A DNA stretch of 64,000 nt from Dendrocalamus latiflorus (lineage: Eukaryota; Streptophyta; Magnoliopsida; Poales; Poaceae): contig CM029644.1 of NCBI GenBank assembly GCA_017311315.1, positions 25,625,606-25,689,605 of the forward strand, written 5' to 3'. The first letter of the stretch is position 1. The number at the start of each line of letters is the position of its first letter. A program made the translations under genes and the position numbers. Shown piece after piece: positions 21,310-32,610 of this stretch. The notes below the pieces were generated by a model. The model was not told where the DNA came from. It ran no database searches and worked only from the letters and a program-made list of their open reading frames with translations.

Positions 21310-24305
21310 ATGGCAGAAGGTGAAACTAACCTTTTGTGTTCAGCAGGTACGTAATCATGTTAAACAACAAAAAATTGATTCATTTCTTTGCCTTTTCATC
21401 ACGCAAACATTCCATAAATCAATAGCAGCAATTAACAGGCACATCATTAGCAGCAGGCACAACATGTAGCAGCAGGCAAAAGATTTTAGCAGCAGGCACA
21501 AGATTTTAGCAGCATGACAGTAATTGCAGGCCCAGCAATTAGCAGTTGCATAAAGCATCAATAGCAGCTGCACAACATACCACAAACATGCCTTTTCTTT
21601 ACCTTTTCCAGCTGCACAACATACCACAAACATGCCTTTTCTTTACCTTTTCCTTTTCTTTACCTTTTCCAGCTGCACAACATACCATAAAGCATCAATA
21701 GCAGCTGCACACATACCATAAAGCATCAATAGCAGCTGCACAAAATCATATGAAAATGCATTGACAATCTTTTCCTTCCATTTCTTTGTTATGTAGATAA
21801 TGAGACAGGAGAGGCAGATGTAAGCACAAATGATTGTTATGGGAAAAAATTACAGCCAGTGATCGGAATGGAATTTGATAGAGACGATATCGCATATGAC
21901 TTCTACAATAGGTATGCAGGAAATGTTGGTTTTAGTGTTAGAAAATTTTGGCACGATAGATCTTCAACAAGTGTGATTCGAACAAGAAAATTTGTATGCT
22001 CAAGGGAAGGATTCAATAAGAAAAATCCTTTGGTTTCATGCCAGCGGAAGCGAGCTGATGCAAGAGTTGGTTGTATGGCTGAAATGACTATCAAAATCAG
22101 TCCTAATGGAAAATATATTGTAAGTAGCTTTGAAGGTAGACATAATCATGAACTTGTAACTCCAAGCAAAGCTCATATGTTGCGATCTCAGAGACGAATG
22201 ACAGCAGCACAAAAAGCTCAAATTGACATCTTGGATGATTCAGGTGTTAGACCAAAATCTGGCCATGAGGTGATGAGCAGACAAGCAGGGGGTCGACAAA
22301 GTCTTACCTTTACTCGAAAAGATTATAAAAACTATCTCCGATCAAAGCGCATGAAATCAATCCAAGAAGGAGATACAGGTGCCATACTTCAATACCTACA
22401 AGACAAGCAAATGGAAAATCCTTCCTTCTTTTATGCAATTCAAGTAGATGAAGATGAGATGATGACAAATATATTTTGGGCAGATCCAAGATCAGTATTG
22501 GATTTTGACTACTTTGGTGATGTTATATGCTTTGACACAACATACAGGACAAATAGTTATGGTAGACCATTTGCTCCTTTTGTTGGCGTCAACCATCACA
22601 AGCAAACAGTTGTTTTTGGAGCAGCATTATTGTATGATGAAACAACAACTACATTTGAATGGTTGTTTGAAACTTTCAAAAGAGCAATGTCAGGCAAGGA
22701 ACCGAAGACAATATTGACGGATCAATGTGCTGCCATTATCAATGCCATTGGGACAATTTTTCCTAATTCAACTCATCGCCTATGTGTTTGGCACATGTAT
22801 CAAAATGCTGCGACACATTTGAGCCACATTTTTCAAGGCTCTAAAACATTTCAAAAAGATTTCAGTAAGTGTGTTTTTGATTTTGAAGAAGTTGATGAAT
22901 TCATATTAGCTTGGAATGACATGATAGAAAAATACAATTTGAAGGAGAATGAGTGGTTACATAGATTATTTGAGATCAAGGAGAAGTGGGCTTTGGTTTA
23001 TGGTCGGCAAACATTCTGTGCAGATATGAAATCCACACAAAGAAGTGAGAGCCTAAATGCACTACTAAAAAGGTACTTGCATATTCGGCTTGATCTATTA
23101 GATTTCTTTAAACATTTTGAGAGAGCGGTGGATGATAGAAGGCATGGTGAACTAGAGAGTGACTTCTATGCAAGCCAAACATCTCCAAGAGTGCCACAAG
23201 TGCGGATGTTGACTCAAGCATCAAAAGCATATACACCTGCAATGTTTGAGCTATTTAGAGAAGAATTTGACATGGTGATGGGATGTTGTTTGTACAATAA
23301 TGGTCACATTGCTTCTACTTCCAATTTCAAGGTTATTGATTCCACTAAGCGTGGAGAGCATGCTTTCTCGGTGAAGTTCGATCCTAATGGATCAAAAGTT
23401 TCTTGCTCATGCAAAAAGTTCGAATTTGTTGGGATATTATGCCGTCATGCATTGAAGGTGTTGGACCATAATAACATCAAGGAATTGCCGCAGGAGTATA
23501 TATTGAAAAGATGGACAAGACATGCAAAGATTGGACTGTCACATGCTAACCAAAAGTGTGCTACCGATGAGGAACGTAGAATTGCGCTAGCTAGACGGTA
23601 TGGATCATTATGTCGTGCTTATAACAACATCTTGAGCAAAGCTGCAGAAAATGAAGAGGTGTACAGACTACTAGAAAGGACTTCACTGGAATTGATGGAT
23701 CAAGTTGACAAAATCATACATGAAAGCCACTCAGAACATATGGCAGCAACTCAAAAATCAGTAGAGAAACAACCTGTTGTATGCAACAAGGAAAATGTAA
23801 TCCAGGTACAAGGAATAAAGAGAAAGGAGCAAAAAGGATATACTAACAAAAGGCCAAAATCTGGACTTGAACTGAACCAGAAAAGGCAACAAAAGAGAGG
23901 TATATTCTAGCATATAAAAAACTTGTTGAATACATTCAAATGTTTGAAAGAATTCTAACATTGTTTTAATATGTATTATTGTATAGGTAAAGGTAAAGTG
24001 GACAAGAATGTTGGTTGTACTCCTGTATCATCTGAATTAACCCCTAATTTCAGTACAGTAGCCCAAAACTACACTGCTTTTGAACATCTGTTTAGCATGC
24101 AGCCAAATCATCCATTTCTATATTATAGCACACAACCAAGTCAGGTAACCTTTTCATATCTAACACTGCAGATCTTCAATTATCAAATCAGCCATTTCTT
24201 TGTTAATTATCAAATCCAATTTCATATCTAACAAGAATGTCCATTTCTTTGTTATTGCAGATCTTCGATAACCAAGGAAATCATCTACAAGACAAACATT
24301 TCTAA
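21310..24305 (+). CDS. FAR1/FHY3-type MULE transposase (four-exon model)
   Basis: My model joins 21310-21346, 21797-23899, 23997 shifted to 23987-24144, and 24261-24305. All introns have GT-AG ends, phases agree, and it yields 780 codons. A FAR1 DNA-binding domain (Cys/His, about residues 37-132) starts FDRDDIAYDFYNRYA and ends GRHNHEL. The MULE DDE core follows, with the first Asp in VICFDTTYRTN (about 259), the second in TILTDQ (about 321) beside HRLCVWHMYQNA, and a candidate Glu in RSESLNALLK. A SWIM zinc finger (CSCKKFEFVGILCRHAL) is near 549. A basic tail with KRKEQKG and KRPKSGLE fits a nuclear signal. The protein would bind the terminal repeats and catalyse excision and insertion in the nucleus. 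Exon 1 is short (MAEGETNLLCSA) and inferred; the frame also has an internal ATG at 21871. Domesticated FAR1 proteins look similar, but location within intact TIRs argues for a transposase. Confidence 0.88.
21566..21745. repeat. Tandem repeats in transposase intron 1
   Basis: Words AGCTGCACAACATACCA and CATGCCTTTTCTTTACC repeat with about 44-bp spacing, preceded by AGCAGCAGGCACAA repeats (21440-21520). Confidence 0.7.
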
Positions 24306-24339
24306 ATGGCTTGGCACAAACTCATGACATATGGCACAT

Positions 24340-24387
24340 GATCAAGTTGACAAAATCATACATGAAAGCCACTCAGAACATATGGCA
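24340..24387 (+). repeat. Exact 48-bp copy of transposase coding sequence
   Basis: This stretch is identical to 23698-23745, inside exon 2 (encoding DQVDKIIHESHSEHMA). It lies 35 bp after the transposase stop codon, a dispersed partial duplication within the element. Confidence 0.9.
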
Positions 24388-24880
24388 CAAACTTTTGGTT
24401 TTTTCTTTTTAGAATTGCTCCATGAAAGATTTGTTTTTGGTGTAATATTCTTGGAGCATACCCATCGGTACAAACCATATGAACTATATATGAAAGATCT
24501 GTTTGTCGGCCTCAAATTGTCAGAAGTAAACAACTAGCCGAATGTCACTTAACATCACTAGGCATCACAGAGTAGGTACACATAATGGAAAGGAGTAGAG
24601 GGGGAGGAGGTTTACTGTACACGAAGAACGGCGGTGGCGTACTACCATCGACCTAGCCCACGCACCCGACAGCCACCGCGCACTTCCCCAGCATGCGGGC
24701 GGCTTCGAGCTCCGCCGTGACTAGCCAAGGCAGCTCACCTCCATGCCTTTCGTCGTGCGGGCTAACCAAAAAGCAAAGCAAATCAAACTAGTAACTAGTA
24801 ACATAAGCTCCACATAAGAAGTAATAGCCACAAGAACAGAGCACGGAAGGGGGGGAGATGCATCCGATTGAGGAGGCGCC

Positions 24881-25060
24881 AGATCCGGGCCCTGTGCCAC
24901 GGAACCGATGGCCGGAGCTGCCGCCAGGTCCGGGCCCTGTGCCACGGATCCGATGGCCGGAGTTGCCGCCAGATCCGGGCCTTGTGCCACGGATCCGATG
25001 GTCGGAGCTGCCGCCAGATCCGGGCCCTGGGCCACGGATCCGATGACCCGAGCTGCACGA
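24881..25060. repeat. 45-bp tandem repeat, four copies
   Basis: Units start at 24881, 24926, 24971 and 25016 (AGATCCGGGCCCTGTGCCAC, then GGATCCGATGGCCGGAGC). In frame, the minus strand reads a 15-residue repeat of the type GSVAQGPDLAAAPTI. Confidence 0.9.
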
Positions 25061-25330
25061 GATGAGGGAACCACGCCGGCGGAGGTGAGGGACCGGACGG
25101 CGAAGTAGCGGTTCGAAGATGGCTGGAGGTGGAGGCGCCAGTGCCGGAGAGACCGAGGTGGTGTGGGCGAAGAAAGCGGAGTCGGGGCCGAGCTGCGCGA
25201 GATGAGGGAGCCACGCCGGCGGAGGTGAGGGACCGGACGGCGAAGCAGCGGCTCGAAGATGGCCGGAGGTGGAGGCGCCAGGCCCGGAGAGATCGAGGTG
25301 GTGTGGGCGAAGAAAGCGGAATCGGGGGAG
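25050..25330. repeat. 140-bp direct repeat, two copies
   Basis: AGCTGCxCGAGATGAGGGA starts at 25051 and 25191. The copies run about 140 bp each with a few substitutions, next to the right MULE terminus. Confidence 0.85.
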
Positions 25331-25408
25331 ACAGAGAGTTGAATGCAAAAGGCAGCTGGTGGGTGGGCGAAGCAAGTGGCGTCGGGGTGGACGAGTTCAA
25401 TGCGCGGG

Positions 25409-25497
25409 GTGGTGGGACCGGGAGGAGGACAGCTGTTGACTCTTTGTATGGCCTGCACATTAGTATGTGCTGTGACCACAGCATGTGAGCCGAACCC
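25409..25497 (-). repeat. Right terminal inverted repeat of the MULE
   Basis: The reverse complement starts GGGTTCGGCTCACATGCTG and matches 20948-21036 at 88 of 89 positions by eye. Confidence 0.95.
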
Positions 25498-27099
25498 GGA
25501 ACCATCTCGGCGAGCTCGAGTCCCGCCGGAGGGGGAGGGGGCTAACCTCGGAGTGATCTTGGGGAGCTCGAGTCTGGGGATTGCCGGAACGGCCAGCCTC
25601 AGGGTGAATATCTTCCTTGACTGCACTACTTGTAGAGCCGCAGGAGGGGCTAGCCTCGGAGTAGGAGTGATATTGGGGAGCTCGAGCTGGAGTGCCAGAA
25701 CGCAGAATTTGTTGCGTGATTGACTCCCTACCCATGAATCCATAAACTGCTTACCGCACTGGAGTACGTACCTCCCGTCGTCGCTTTTAAACTCTCTCAT
25801 TTTCTCGGCACGCATGAAGTTTGTCCACTCCTTAGTCTCGGACCTCTCGGTCCCGAGAAAGAGAAGTCTCAACTCGTCATCCGTCTCGCTGTAGAAGAAG
25901 CATATGTCCGTCACGACGTGCCAAAGGACACTCGACACAAAATCCAAGACTTGGATTTTGCTCTCCGATATTACTTCCAAGACTTGGACTTCAGCTTCAG
26001 GTGCTTCTTCAGGTGCTTCCAAGACTTGGACTTCAGCTTCAGGTGCTTCTTCAGTTGCTTTCAAGACTAAGACTTCAGCTTCAGGTGCTTCTTCACGTCC
26101 ACGCCGAGCCCACTGGCCACTGAACTTGGTGTGGTCCCACAGTCCCACTCCCACTGCCCTACCTCTGCTTGCGACGCGGCCGCTATCTCCAGCAGTTTGT
26201 CAAGGAGCAGTGTCTTCAGCTCAAGAGAGACGTCAACATGCGTGACTTCTCGATGCGCGATCCAGAGCATCGCTCCACGCAGCACAACAGCCGCCGCCGC
26301 GGTTGGGATGCATGTGTCGATAGTTATGGCCTGTTCTTTAACGGTTTTTTAAAACGGTTTTTAATTTTTGTTATAGTATCTAACTTTTAAACGAATTATT
26401 TTCTTAAGACGGGATTTACAAGTTAATTGTAGTATATGTTAAAAGCCCAACATCTGTATTAACCAAAATCGCAAGCGAGTATTTCTTTTCGTAATCTCTG
26501 TCACAAACAACTAAAATCCAAAAATTTTAACTAAAAATCATAAACCGCAACCATATCAAATATGCCTTTTAGTGAGTGGCCTCGACGTACATGGGCTGGC
26601 CGGCCTACACAATCCTTTGCTTATTTTGTGACCGGCAACACGCGCAGTCTTCGCATCCATGCATGCTTTTGCTTTGCTTGCAGTCGGAGTAAATGCAGGA
26701 TTCTAATCAAGGCGCGCGACCTGCTTTCAAGAAAGACCATCAAGGTTTTGTTGGAGTATAACTGTGTGAGTTTATAGCATGCCACCATATATTCTCAACA
26801 GCTTAAGTTTAATTTTGAGGTGAAATATTTGTCGGTGTATGAGACTCAGTAATGGCCAACGAGGCAAAGGCAAATTGGCGATGCATGCGAATTACAATCG
26901 GGAAGAACAAGGGAGGCAAGAACTGGATGCTCTGTATCAGGGCCCATCCCGTTTTCTTGCGTGATGCATGTATGGCCGTCCTCTAGATTTCCACTACCTT
27001 TCTTCCTTACGTGCGTAGGTGCCGGACGTGGCTTGCATACCCTGCTATGCTAGCTCTAGAACTCTCGGTGAAGACTCTTTTGCCACTGGGTTGAGCTGT

Positions 27100-27715
27100 T
27101 TGAGAGGAATGAATTAATCTTGATGAAGATTAAATAATCTATAATAAATAACTTACCGTCTACGGTAGCTATCAGAGCAAAGTCTAGTTGATAGCTTCCA
27201 AGTATACCCTAACGAGAGGAATATATGCCTACTTCACAAATAGCTGTTAACTATCTACCGGTTGGAGAGTTCAAGAATGACACGTGGACTAGACCTGCTC
27301 AAACATCGGGTTGGGCCGGTTTCGAGGCCAGTCCTAGAAAAGCCTGGTTTGGAATGGTCTGGCTTGACATAGGCAAAGCCCGAAGCACCAAAAAAGCCCA
27401 TATTTCCTTTTTCAAAATTAATTATTATTTAATTCTTTTCCAAAAAAAGATGTTATTATTTAACTCATTTTTGGAATAAAAAATAGTTTTAATCAGGACT
27501 AGGGAAAACTATTTTGGATGGAAAAAATTCGAAAGGCAGCGAAATGGATGAAATTTTGGAATTTCATCCAAACACTATTTGAATTTTGTGCCGGAATCTA
27601 GGCGAAAGCAGAACGAAATTCAACCAAAATCAGGATGAAAAACAACCGAAATCTGGACGAAAATTGCTGAAATTTCGCCAGGATCTCACCTGCAAATGCA
27701 GAGTTCACATATATG
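27100..27715. other. Intergenic sequence up to the hAT insertion
   Basis: No gene is supportable. From about 27500 the text is rich in GAAATTT and AAATTTCG words, a style that returns at 32180-32300 and 32620-32900. Confidence 0.4.
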
Positions 27716-30700
27716 CAGGGTCGGATGTACAGTGTTGGGCCAGGGTCAAGTGACACCGACGACTTCTGGCCCAACCCACATACCCCACCATATATTTTAG
27801 CTAGTGACCCCCATGAAAAATCACAGTGACCCCAACGGCCCAGGCGTCCAGCCCATACTCAGCGACGCTTCGTCTTCTGTCTTCTCCCCTCTCTGCGTGT
27901 GCAGGTACGTCTTGCAGAAACCTAGGTGCGGGCGTGCGGCGACCTGGACGGCACCCCGTCGCTCCCAGCAGCCGCGTACGCGCTCCTCCGGGAGAAGTTC
28001 TGACCAACCACGTCGACGCTCACCGCCTCCGCAGACTCCAAGGACCGCTCCACCACCAAGCTCCTCATCCGCCTCCAGGTGATGACTCCAAACCCCTGGG
28101 TGATTTGTCTATATTATGCTAACTGCGAAGGATCAAATTTGGGGATGTTGTAGGGTGCGGCATTTTGGTGGTGTAAGCGTGTAGGAGCTACTGATGACTT
28201 TGGGGTTAGGCGGAGTTCGCGGAAATCGGAATGTTTGGGCTTTCCTGATCATTTACGTATTGTTTGCCCTCATGTTTGCATGTGGTTGCACCATCATAGT
28301 ATCAATGCATTTAGGTAGTTTGCTCTGGGTGATTGTGAGCTTAAAGAAAGTTTGCTCTCTTGATTTTACTCCTTGTGAATGTATGTAGACACAGTCCCAG
28401 GCTTAGCTTCAAGAAAAATGTCAAGGAGTTTTGCCCTATGTAATGTGTATGCTATATCTATTATTCAGCTTCATGTTCTAATTTTTAAATATCTCCCTAA
28501 CCTGACAGGTAGCAATACCATAATGGAACGATTTTTAAAAAGGAAACTACCACCAACCAATGATGCAGATGGTCCTAGAAGGACTTTGACAGGAGATGAA
28601 GATGGCCCATCAAATGTTAATCATACCACTCGTCCATTGTTGTTGTCGCGAAAAGAGGTAAATTTGAATGAAATTCCTTATGATACGCCCGATAGGAAGA
28701 GAATATCACAATACATAGGCCCAAAGCTACAAGATGAGATAAGGCGCAAGTATTTGATTAGAGGGCCATAAGACCACCACCTGGCTTTAAATATCCACAA
28801 AAGGTTATATCAGGCAAGTCATGCCGATTTAATCCTGAATGGTTTACTATGTATGATTGGCTAGAGTACAGTGAGAAAGTAGACAAATGTTTTTGTTTGT
28901 ATTGCTACTTGTTCCAAGATAGTATTGAAGGCCAAGGTGGGAATGATGCAGTCACAGTGGATGGTTGGTTATCTTGGAACAAATCGGACAGGCTTAGAGA
29001 CCATGTTGGCGGTCCTTGTAGTTTTCATAACACGGCGGTTAAAAGATGTGACAATTTGCTAAAGGAAGATCAATCAGTTGGTGCAGCTCTGAAAAAACAA
29101 AGTAATGCAGATAAAGAGAAGCACAAAATACGGTTAAATGCTTCTATTAATGCCGTCCGGTACTTGTTGCATCAAGGCTTAGCTTTTCGTGGCCACGATA
29201 AATCAGAAAAGTCTACCAACAGGGGAAATTTTCTGGAGTTGGTAAAGCTTTTGGCAGAGCAAAATGAAACTGTAAAGAAGGTGGCTCTAGGAAATGCTCC
29301 TGGAAATAACAAAATGGTGGCTCCATCCATTCAAAAGGATATTGCTAATTGCTTTGCTGAGGTAATAAATCTATAAAAGTACCTTTATTCATTTTTTATT
29401 CAGATGGTGCCAACTTTCAATGTACTTTTTTATAAAATAATTTTTATTGTCTTGTGCAGATCATAGTGAAATCTATTATTGAAGAAATTGGTGGTGATGT
29501 GTTTTGTTTATTGGTTGATGAGTCCGCTGATGTCTCCGATAAAGAACAGATGGCTGTGGTACTGCGGTATGTTGACAAGTGTGGAGCAATAAAAGAAAGA
29601 CTTACTGGTATTGTTCATGTGAAAGAAACATCGGCTTCATGTCTGAAATCTAACATTGATTATCTGTTCACAAAATATGGATTGAGCATAAAACAAGTTA
29701 GAGGCCAAGGCTATGACGGAGCTAGCAACATGAGAGGTAAGTTTAATGGTTTGAGAGCTTTGATCATGAGAGAAAATAGCACGGCATACTATGTCCATTG
29801 CTTTGCTCACCAACTTCAGTTAGTCATTGTAGCAGTTGCTAAGAAAAATGATGATATTAGTGATTTTTTTTGACATGATATCTCTGTTGATTACTGTTGC
29901 CGGAGCTTCTTGCAAAAGAAAAGATATGATTCGAGAAAGTCAACAGAAAAGAGTAAAGAAAGCCATAAGCAATGGACAGCTTGCTAGTGGATCCGGATTA
30001 AATCAGGAACGGTCTCTTCAAAGAGCCGGGGACACTCGTTGGTGTTCTCACTATAAGACCTTAAAGAGTGTAAACAATCTGTTCCCTGACATTATTGAAG
30101 TGCTCCAGTATGTTGAGAAAGATGGTCCAAATGACGGTAAGAAACGACAGGCTCGTGGTCTCTTGGATTATCTTAGAGATTTTGATTTTGTGTTTCATTT
30201 GCACTTGATGTTGCTTATCTTGGGACATGCAAATGCTTTGGTACTATCTTTGCAAAGGAAAGACAAAGATATATTGGAGGCCATGCTTGAGGTGAAATTA
30301 ACCAAACAGAGATTTCAACAAATTAAAGATGATGGCTGGGAATCTCTATTGGAGGCAACATATTCCTTTTGTGCAGATCAAGGTATTTCTAAGTTGGATA
30401 TGGAAGAAGAGTATATAGATCGTCGCAAACCAAGGAAAAAAACTAACCGTACTAATTATCAGCACTACAGATATGATTGCTTAAATCATGTTATTGACCT
30501 GCAACTTACAGAGTTCAATGATCGTTTCAATGAGGTAAATTCGAATTTGCTAACTCACATGGCTGCATTCAGTCCAATGAATTCCTTTGATGCTTTCAAG
30601 CATGATAGTTTAATAGAGCTAGCCAAGTCCTATCCAAATGATTTTAATTCAAGCCAACTGAAGGATCTTGATCTTGAGCTTCATATTTATATTGATAATG

Positions 30701-31216
30701 TTCGAGCGGATGAAAGATTTGCCAAATTGGACACTATTTCTCAACTTGCTAAACTGATGATGGATACAAAAAAGCATCTTGCTTTTCCTTTGGTATATCA
30801 ACTCCTCAAATTAGTACTTGTGCTGCCTGTTGCCACCGCGTCAGTGGAGAGATGTTTTTCGGCAATGAAAATTGTGAAAACGGTATTACGGAATCGAATT
30901 AGTGATGAATTTATGAATGATTCAATCATATGCTTCGTGGAGCCAAGCCTTTTAGCTACAATTCCAAATGACGATGTGATAGGTCTTTTTTCAAAAGATG
31001 GGAACTCGCAAAGAGAAGATTTGAGAGGTAACTATTGTTAATTTCTTACAATGATATTTCTTGTTATCAACTTATCATGTACTGCTGTTAATTTATTCAG
31101 TGTATTATGCATGCATGGAACTATAGTACTAGTTTATTACTAGCTATTAGCCTCCATCAGTTAGTGATGTATGTTTATAGTGACCCCTACGATCGTTTTT
31201 CCTGGATCCACCCCTG
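27716..31216 (+). mobile_element. hAT transposon, 3501 bp
   Basis: It starts CAGGGTCGGATGTACAG and ends CCTGGATCCACCCCTG, an imperfect short terminal inverted repeat. An exact 8-bp duplication CATATATG flanks it (27708-27715 and 31217-31224). It encodes a TTF-finger/DUF4371/hAT-dimerisation transposase on the plus strand. The 5' 800 bp is non-coding leader with a GC-rich section around 27900-28080. Confidence 0.93.
28523..31041 (+). pseudogene. hAT transposase (TTF-type zinc finger, DUF4371, hAT dimerisation), two frameshifts
   Basis: The start is ATG at 28523 (MERFLKRKLPP). A TTF-type finger region (FTMYDWLEYSEKVDKCFCLYC) lies at about 28845-28915. DUF4371 follows with LLVDESADVSDKEQM and GQGYDGASNMRG, then CxxHQLQL. 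The C-terminal hAT dimerisation motif (VATASVERCFSAMK, then RNRISDEFMND) ends the frame at 31041. One intron is clear: GT at 29362, AG ending at 29459, in phase. Two lesions are seen. A base is missing at about 28767-28772, creating a premature stop before RPPPGFKYP. One extra T sits in an eight-T run near 29866-29873. Otherwise the reading frame is whole, so the copy is inactive but recently so. Confidence 0.9.
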
Positions 31217-31224
31217 CATATATG

Positions 31225-32299
31225 CACACTTCAGTTCTTGCTTTCCTAGGTTCAGAGTTGTCAGGTCAGAGACAATTGCCTCAAACTATAATGCAAAGAT
31301 AGGAACAATCTGATGCCAATTTATCAACAAAAACTAAAAATTGATGCCCAACTTGGTCCCGGAAAATTAACCTGGATGAAATTAAAAACAATCTGCCTGA
31401 CTATTTGCTATCGCATACATACAAGTACCCAACATGCGCTGCTGAAGCATCCAGCCCTTCAATATCATCACGGCGATCAACCGAAAGTGTTCCACATCAA
31501 ACCGTGTTTTCATTTCAATAAAAAACAATGAATCAAATATTTCTCCAAAAAAAGTGGCAATATCATTTTGTCTCAAAATCGATAAATTTTGTCTCAGAAT
31601 CTATAGCCAAGTTGCATCAAAGAAACAGCCTAGAAACTTAGCAAAGCAAACTAGTCAGGTCATACATAGTTCAGAATCCCACATGCTGCTCCCTTTGCAC
31701 CTGCCGGCTGCTGTACTGCCGTTCACTCTTCTTCATCGGGGGAGATTGGGGAGGAGGGGGAGATGCACCACCGGTGACGGACTACGCTATGTTCTTCCTC
31801 GGGGAAGATCGGGGAGGTGGGAGCGGGACACGAGGTTTCACAGGTCACCATCGCTCAACACATCGTGGACCGTGTCCAAGCCCTCACCGGGGAGCGCATA
31901 CCAGATGCAGGCGTCAAAGCAACCCGCGAGTGCCGCCAATCGGGAGAGGATGAGGAGGAGGATCTCAAGCAGGAGGCCTTCCCACAACGAAGGAGCGATG
32001 GCCAGTGGTGGTGCAATTGGGGAGCTTAGCGGCAACGATAGCTAGGTTTAGGGATTCGGGGGAGGATGAGGCTCGATAGCAGCTCGAGTGCTCGACAACA
32101 TGTCTTGGCCTCTTGGGATGCTCTCTACTGGGCTGTGGGCTGCGCTGTAGAAGCATGTAGCTGGCCAGCCGACCGGCCCGTAAATTCAAATGGCGACGAA
32201 TTTTTTTGACCGAATGGTGTCTATTTCACTGGGTAACAAAAAACCAAAATTTCGCCAAAATTCTGCCGAAATTGTTAACCCATTCAAGACTCGTACAAA
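31225..32299. other. Sequence right of the hAT element, no gene assigned
   Basis: The section 31680-32100 is GC-rich and has frames on both strands up to 163 codons, none recognised. It might be a decayed gene or part of a repeat. Confidence 0.4.
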
Positions 32300-32610
32300 T
32301 ATCTGATGTGATTACGCGAGGACAGTATTCGAACCTGCAGTCTTCAGGTCATGAGCCTGATGAGTCAATCAATTTCTCTACCCCGCTTCTTCCCCTCTTC
32401 CCATCGGGGTTCCCCTTGGTTGCTTGGCCGGGATAGAACCAGCATTAAGGTTACGACTAGGCACGGAGATTGGAGCTCCCTCCTTGACTGACGACTGGTA
32501 TGGACTTGTTGAAAGCAAGAGGGGATTGAGCTTCCAAGCGAAAGAACAAGGGATGGTCGCTTTTGTTGCTAAAGCGCATACGTCTTCTTGCTCCATTCTA
32601 GAGAAAACAA
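32300..32610 (-). other. Nuclear insert of mitochondrial DNA (NUMT), probable
   Basis: It contains a trnfM-like sequence (32314-32387) of plant-mitochondrial type, followed on the plus strand by unique non-repetitive sequence (GGGATAGAACCAGCATTAAG...) that has the look of mitochondrial spacer. The exact limits are uncertain; 32300 and 32610 are estimates from the change in base composition. Confidence 0.6.
32314..32387 (-). tRNA. trnfM: Mitochondrial-type tRNA-fMet(CAU), nuclear pseudo-copy
   Basis: On the minus strand it starts AGCGGGGTAGAG, has anticodon loop CTCATGA (anticodon CAU at 32353-32351), T-arm GGTTCGAAT and closes with CCTCGCG. The acceptor stem pairs with an unpaired first position, a hallmark of initiator tRNAs. 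A G-U pair and changes in the D-arm suggest decay relative to a working mitochondrial tRNA. Being in nuclear DNA it is unlikely to be used. Confidence 0.75.

Larger units (their letters stand above)
20948..25497 (+). mobile_element. FAR1-type Mutator-like element (MULE), apparently complete, 4550 bp
   Basis: It has 89-bp terminal inverted repeats with one mismatch and an exact 9-bp target duplication GGAACCATC (20939-20947 and 25498-25506). It carries a multi-exon FAR1-type transposase gene with no visible lesion. The uninterrupted target is preserved in copy A at 12719-12727, which confirms the boundaries. The region between the gene and right end (24600-25400) is GC-rich with 45-bp and 140-bp repeats and has no recognised product. 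Near-identical ends and an open gene suggest recent and perhaps still possible movement. Confidence 0.95.
20590..26322 (-). pseudogene. DUF4220-DUF594 gene, copy B (5'-deleted and MULE-interrupted)
   Basis: On the minus strand the remnant begins at 26322, inside the coding region just after the GKLPQY-equivalent point. It keeps LLLDKLLEIAA, a KFSGQW-like block, longer acidic EAPEAEVQVLE repeats, VLWHVVTDICF and additional sequence (RLLFLGTERSE). A MULE then interrupts it at 25497-20948. The tail (20947-20590) has the RWDLIAAVWMEML block and the 3' end. All N-terminal membrane segments are deleted and frames are shifted, so it cannot make the normal protein. One minus frame (26154-24721, 477 codons) reads from the gene remnant straight through the MULE end. 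Confidence 0.88.
20331..27099. repeat. Segmental duplication, copy B
   Basis: It parallels copy A (12179-18262). The region equivalent to about 13447-17695 is missing and replaced by about 245 bp of unrelated sequence at 26323-26570. A 4.55-kb MULE is inserted at 20948. Confidence 0.85.

Noticed and set aside
31838..32035. 65-codon minus frame with an F-box-like phrase (WEGLLLEILLLILSRLAALAG)
   Set aside because: Too short, lacks the usual F-box tryptophan/cysteine end, and no kelch, LRR or FBA sequence follows.
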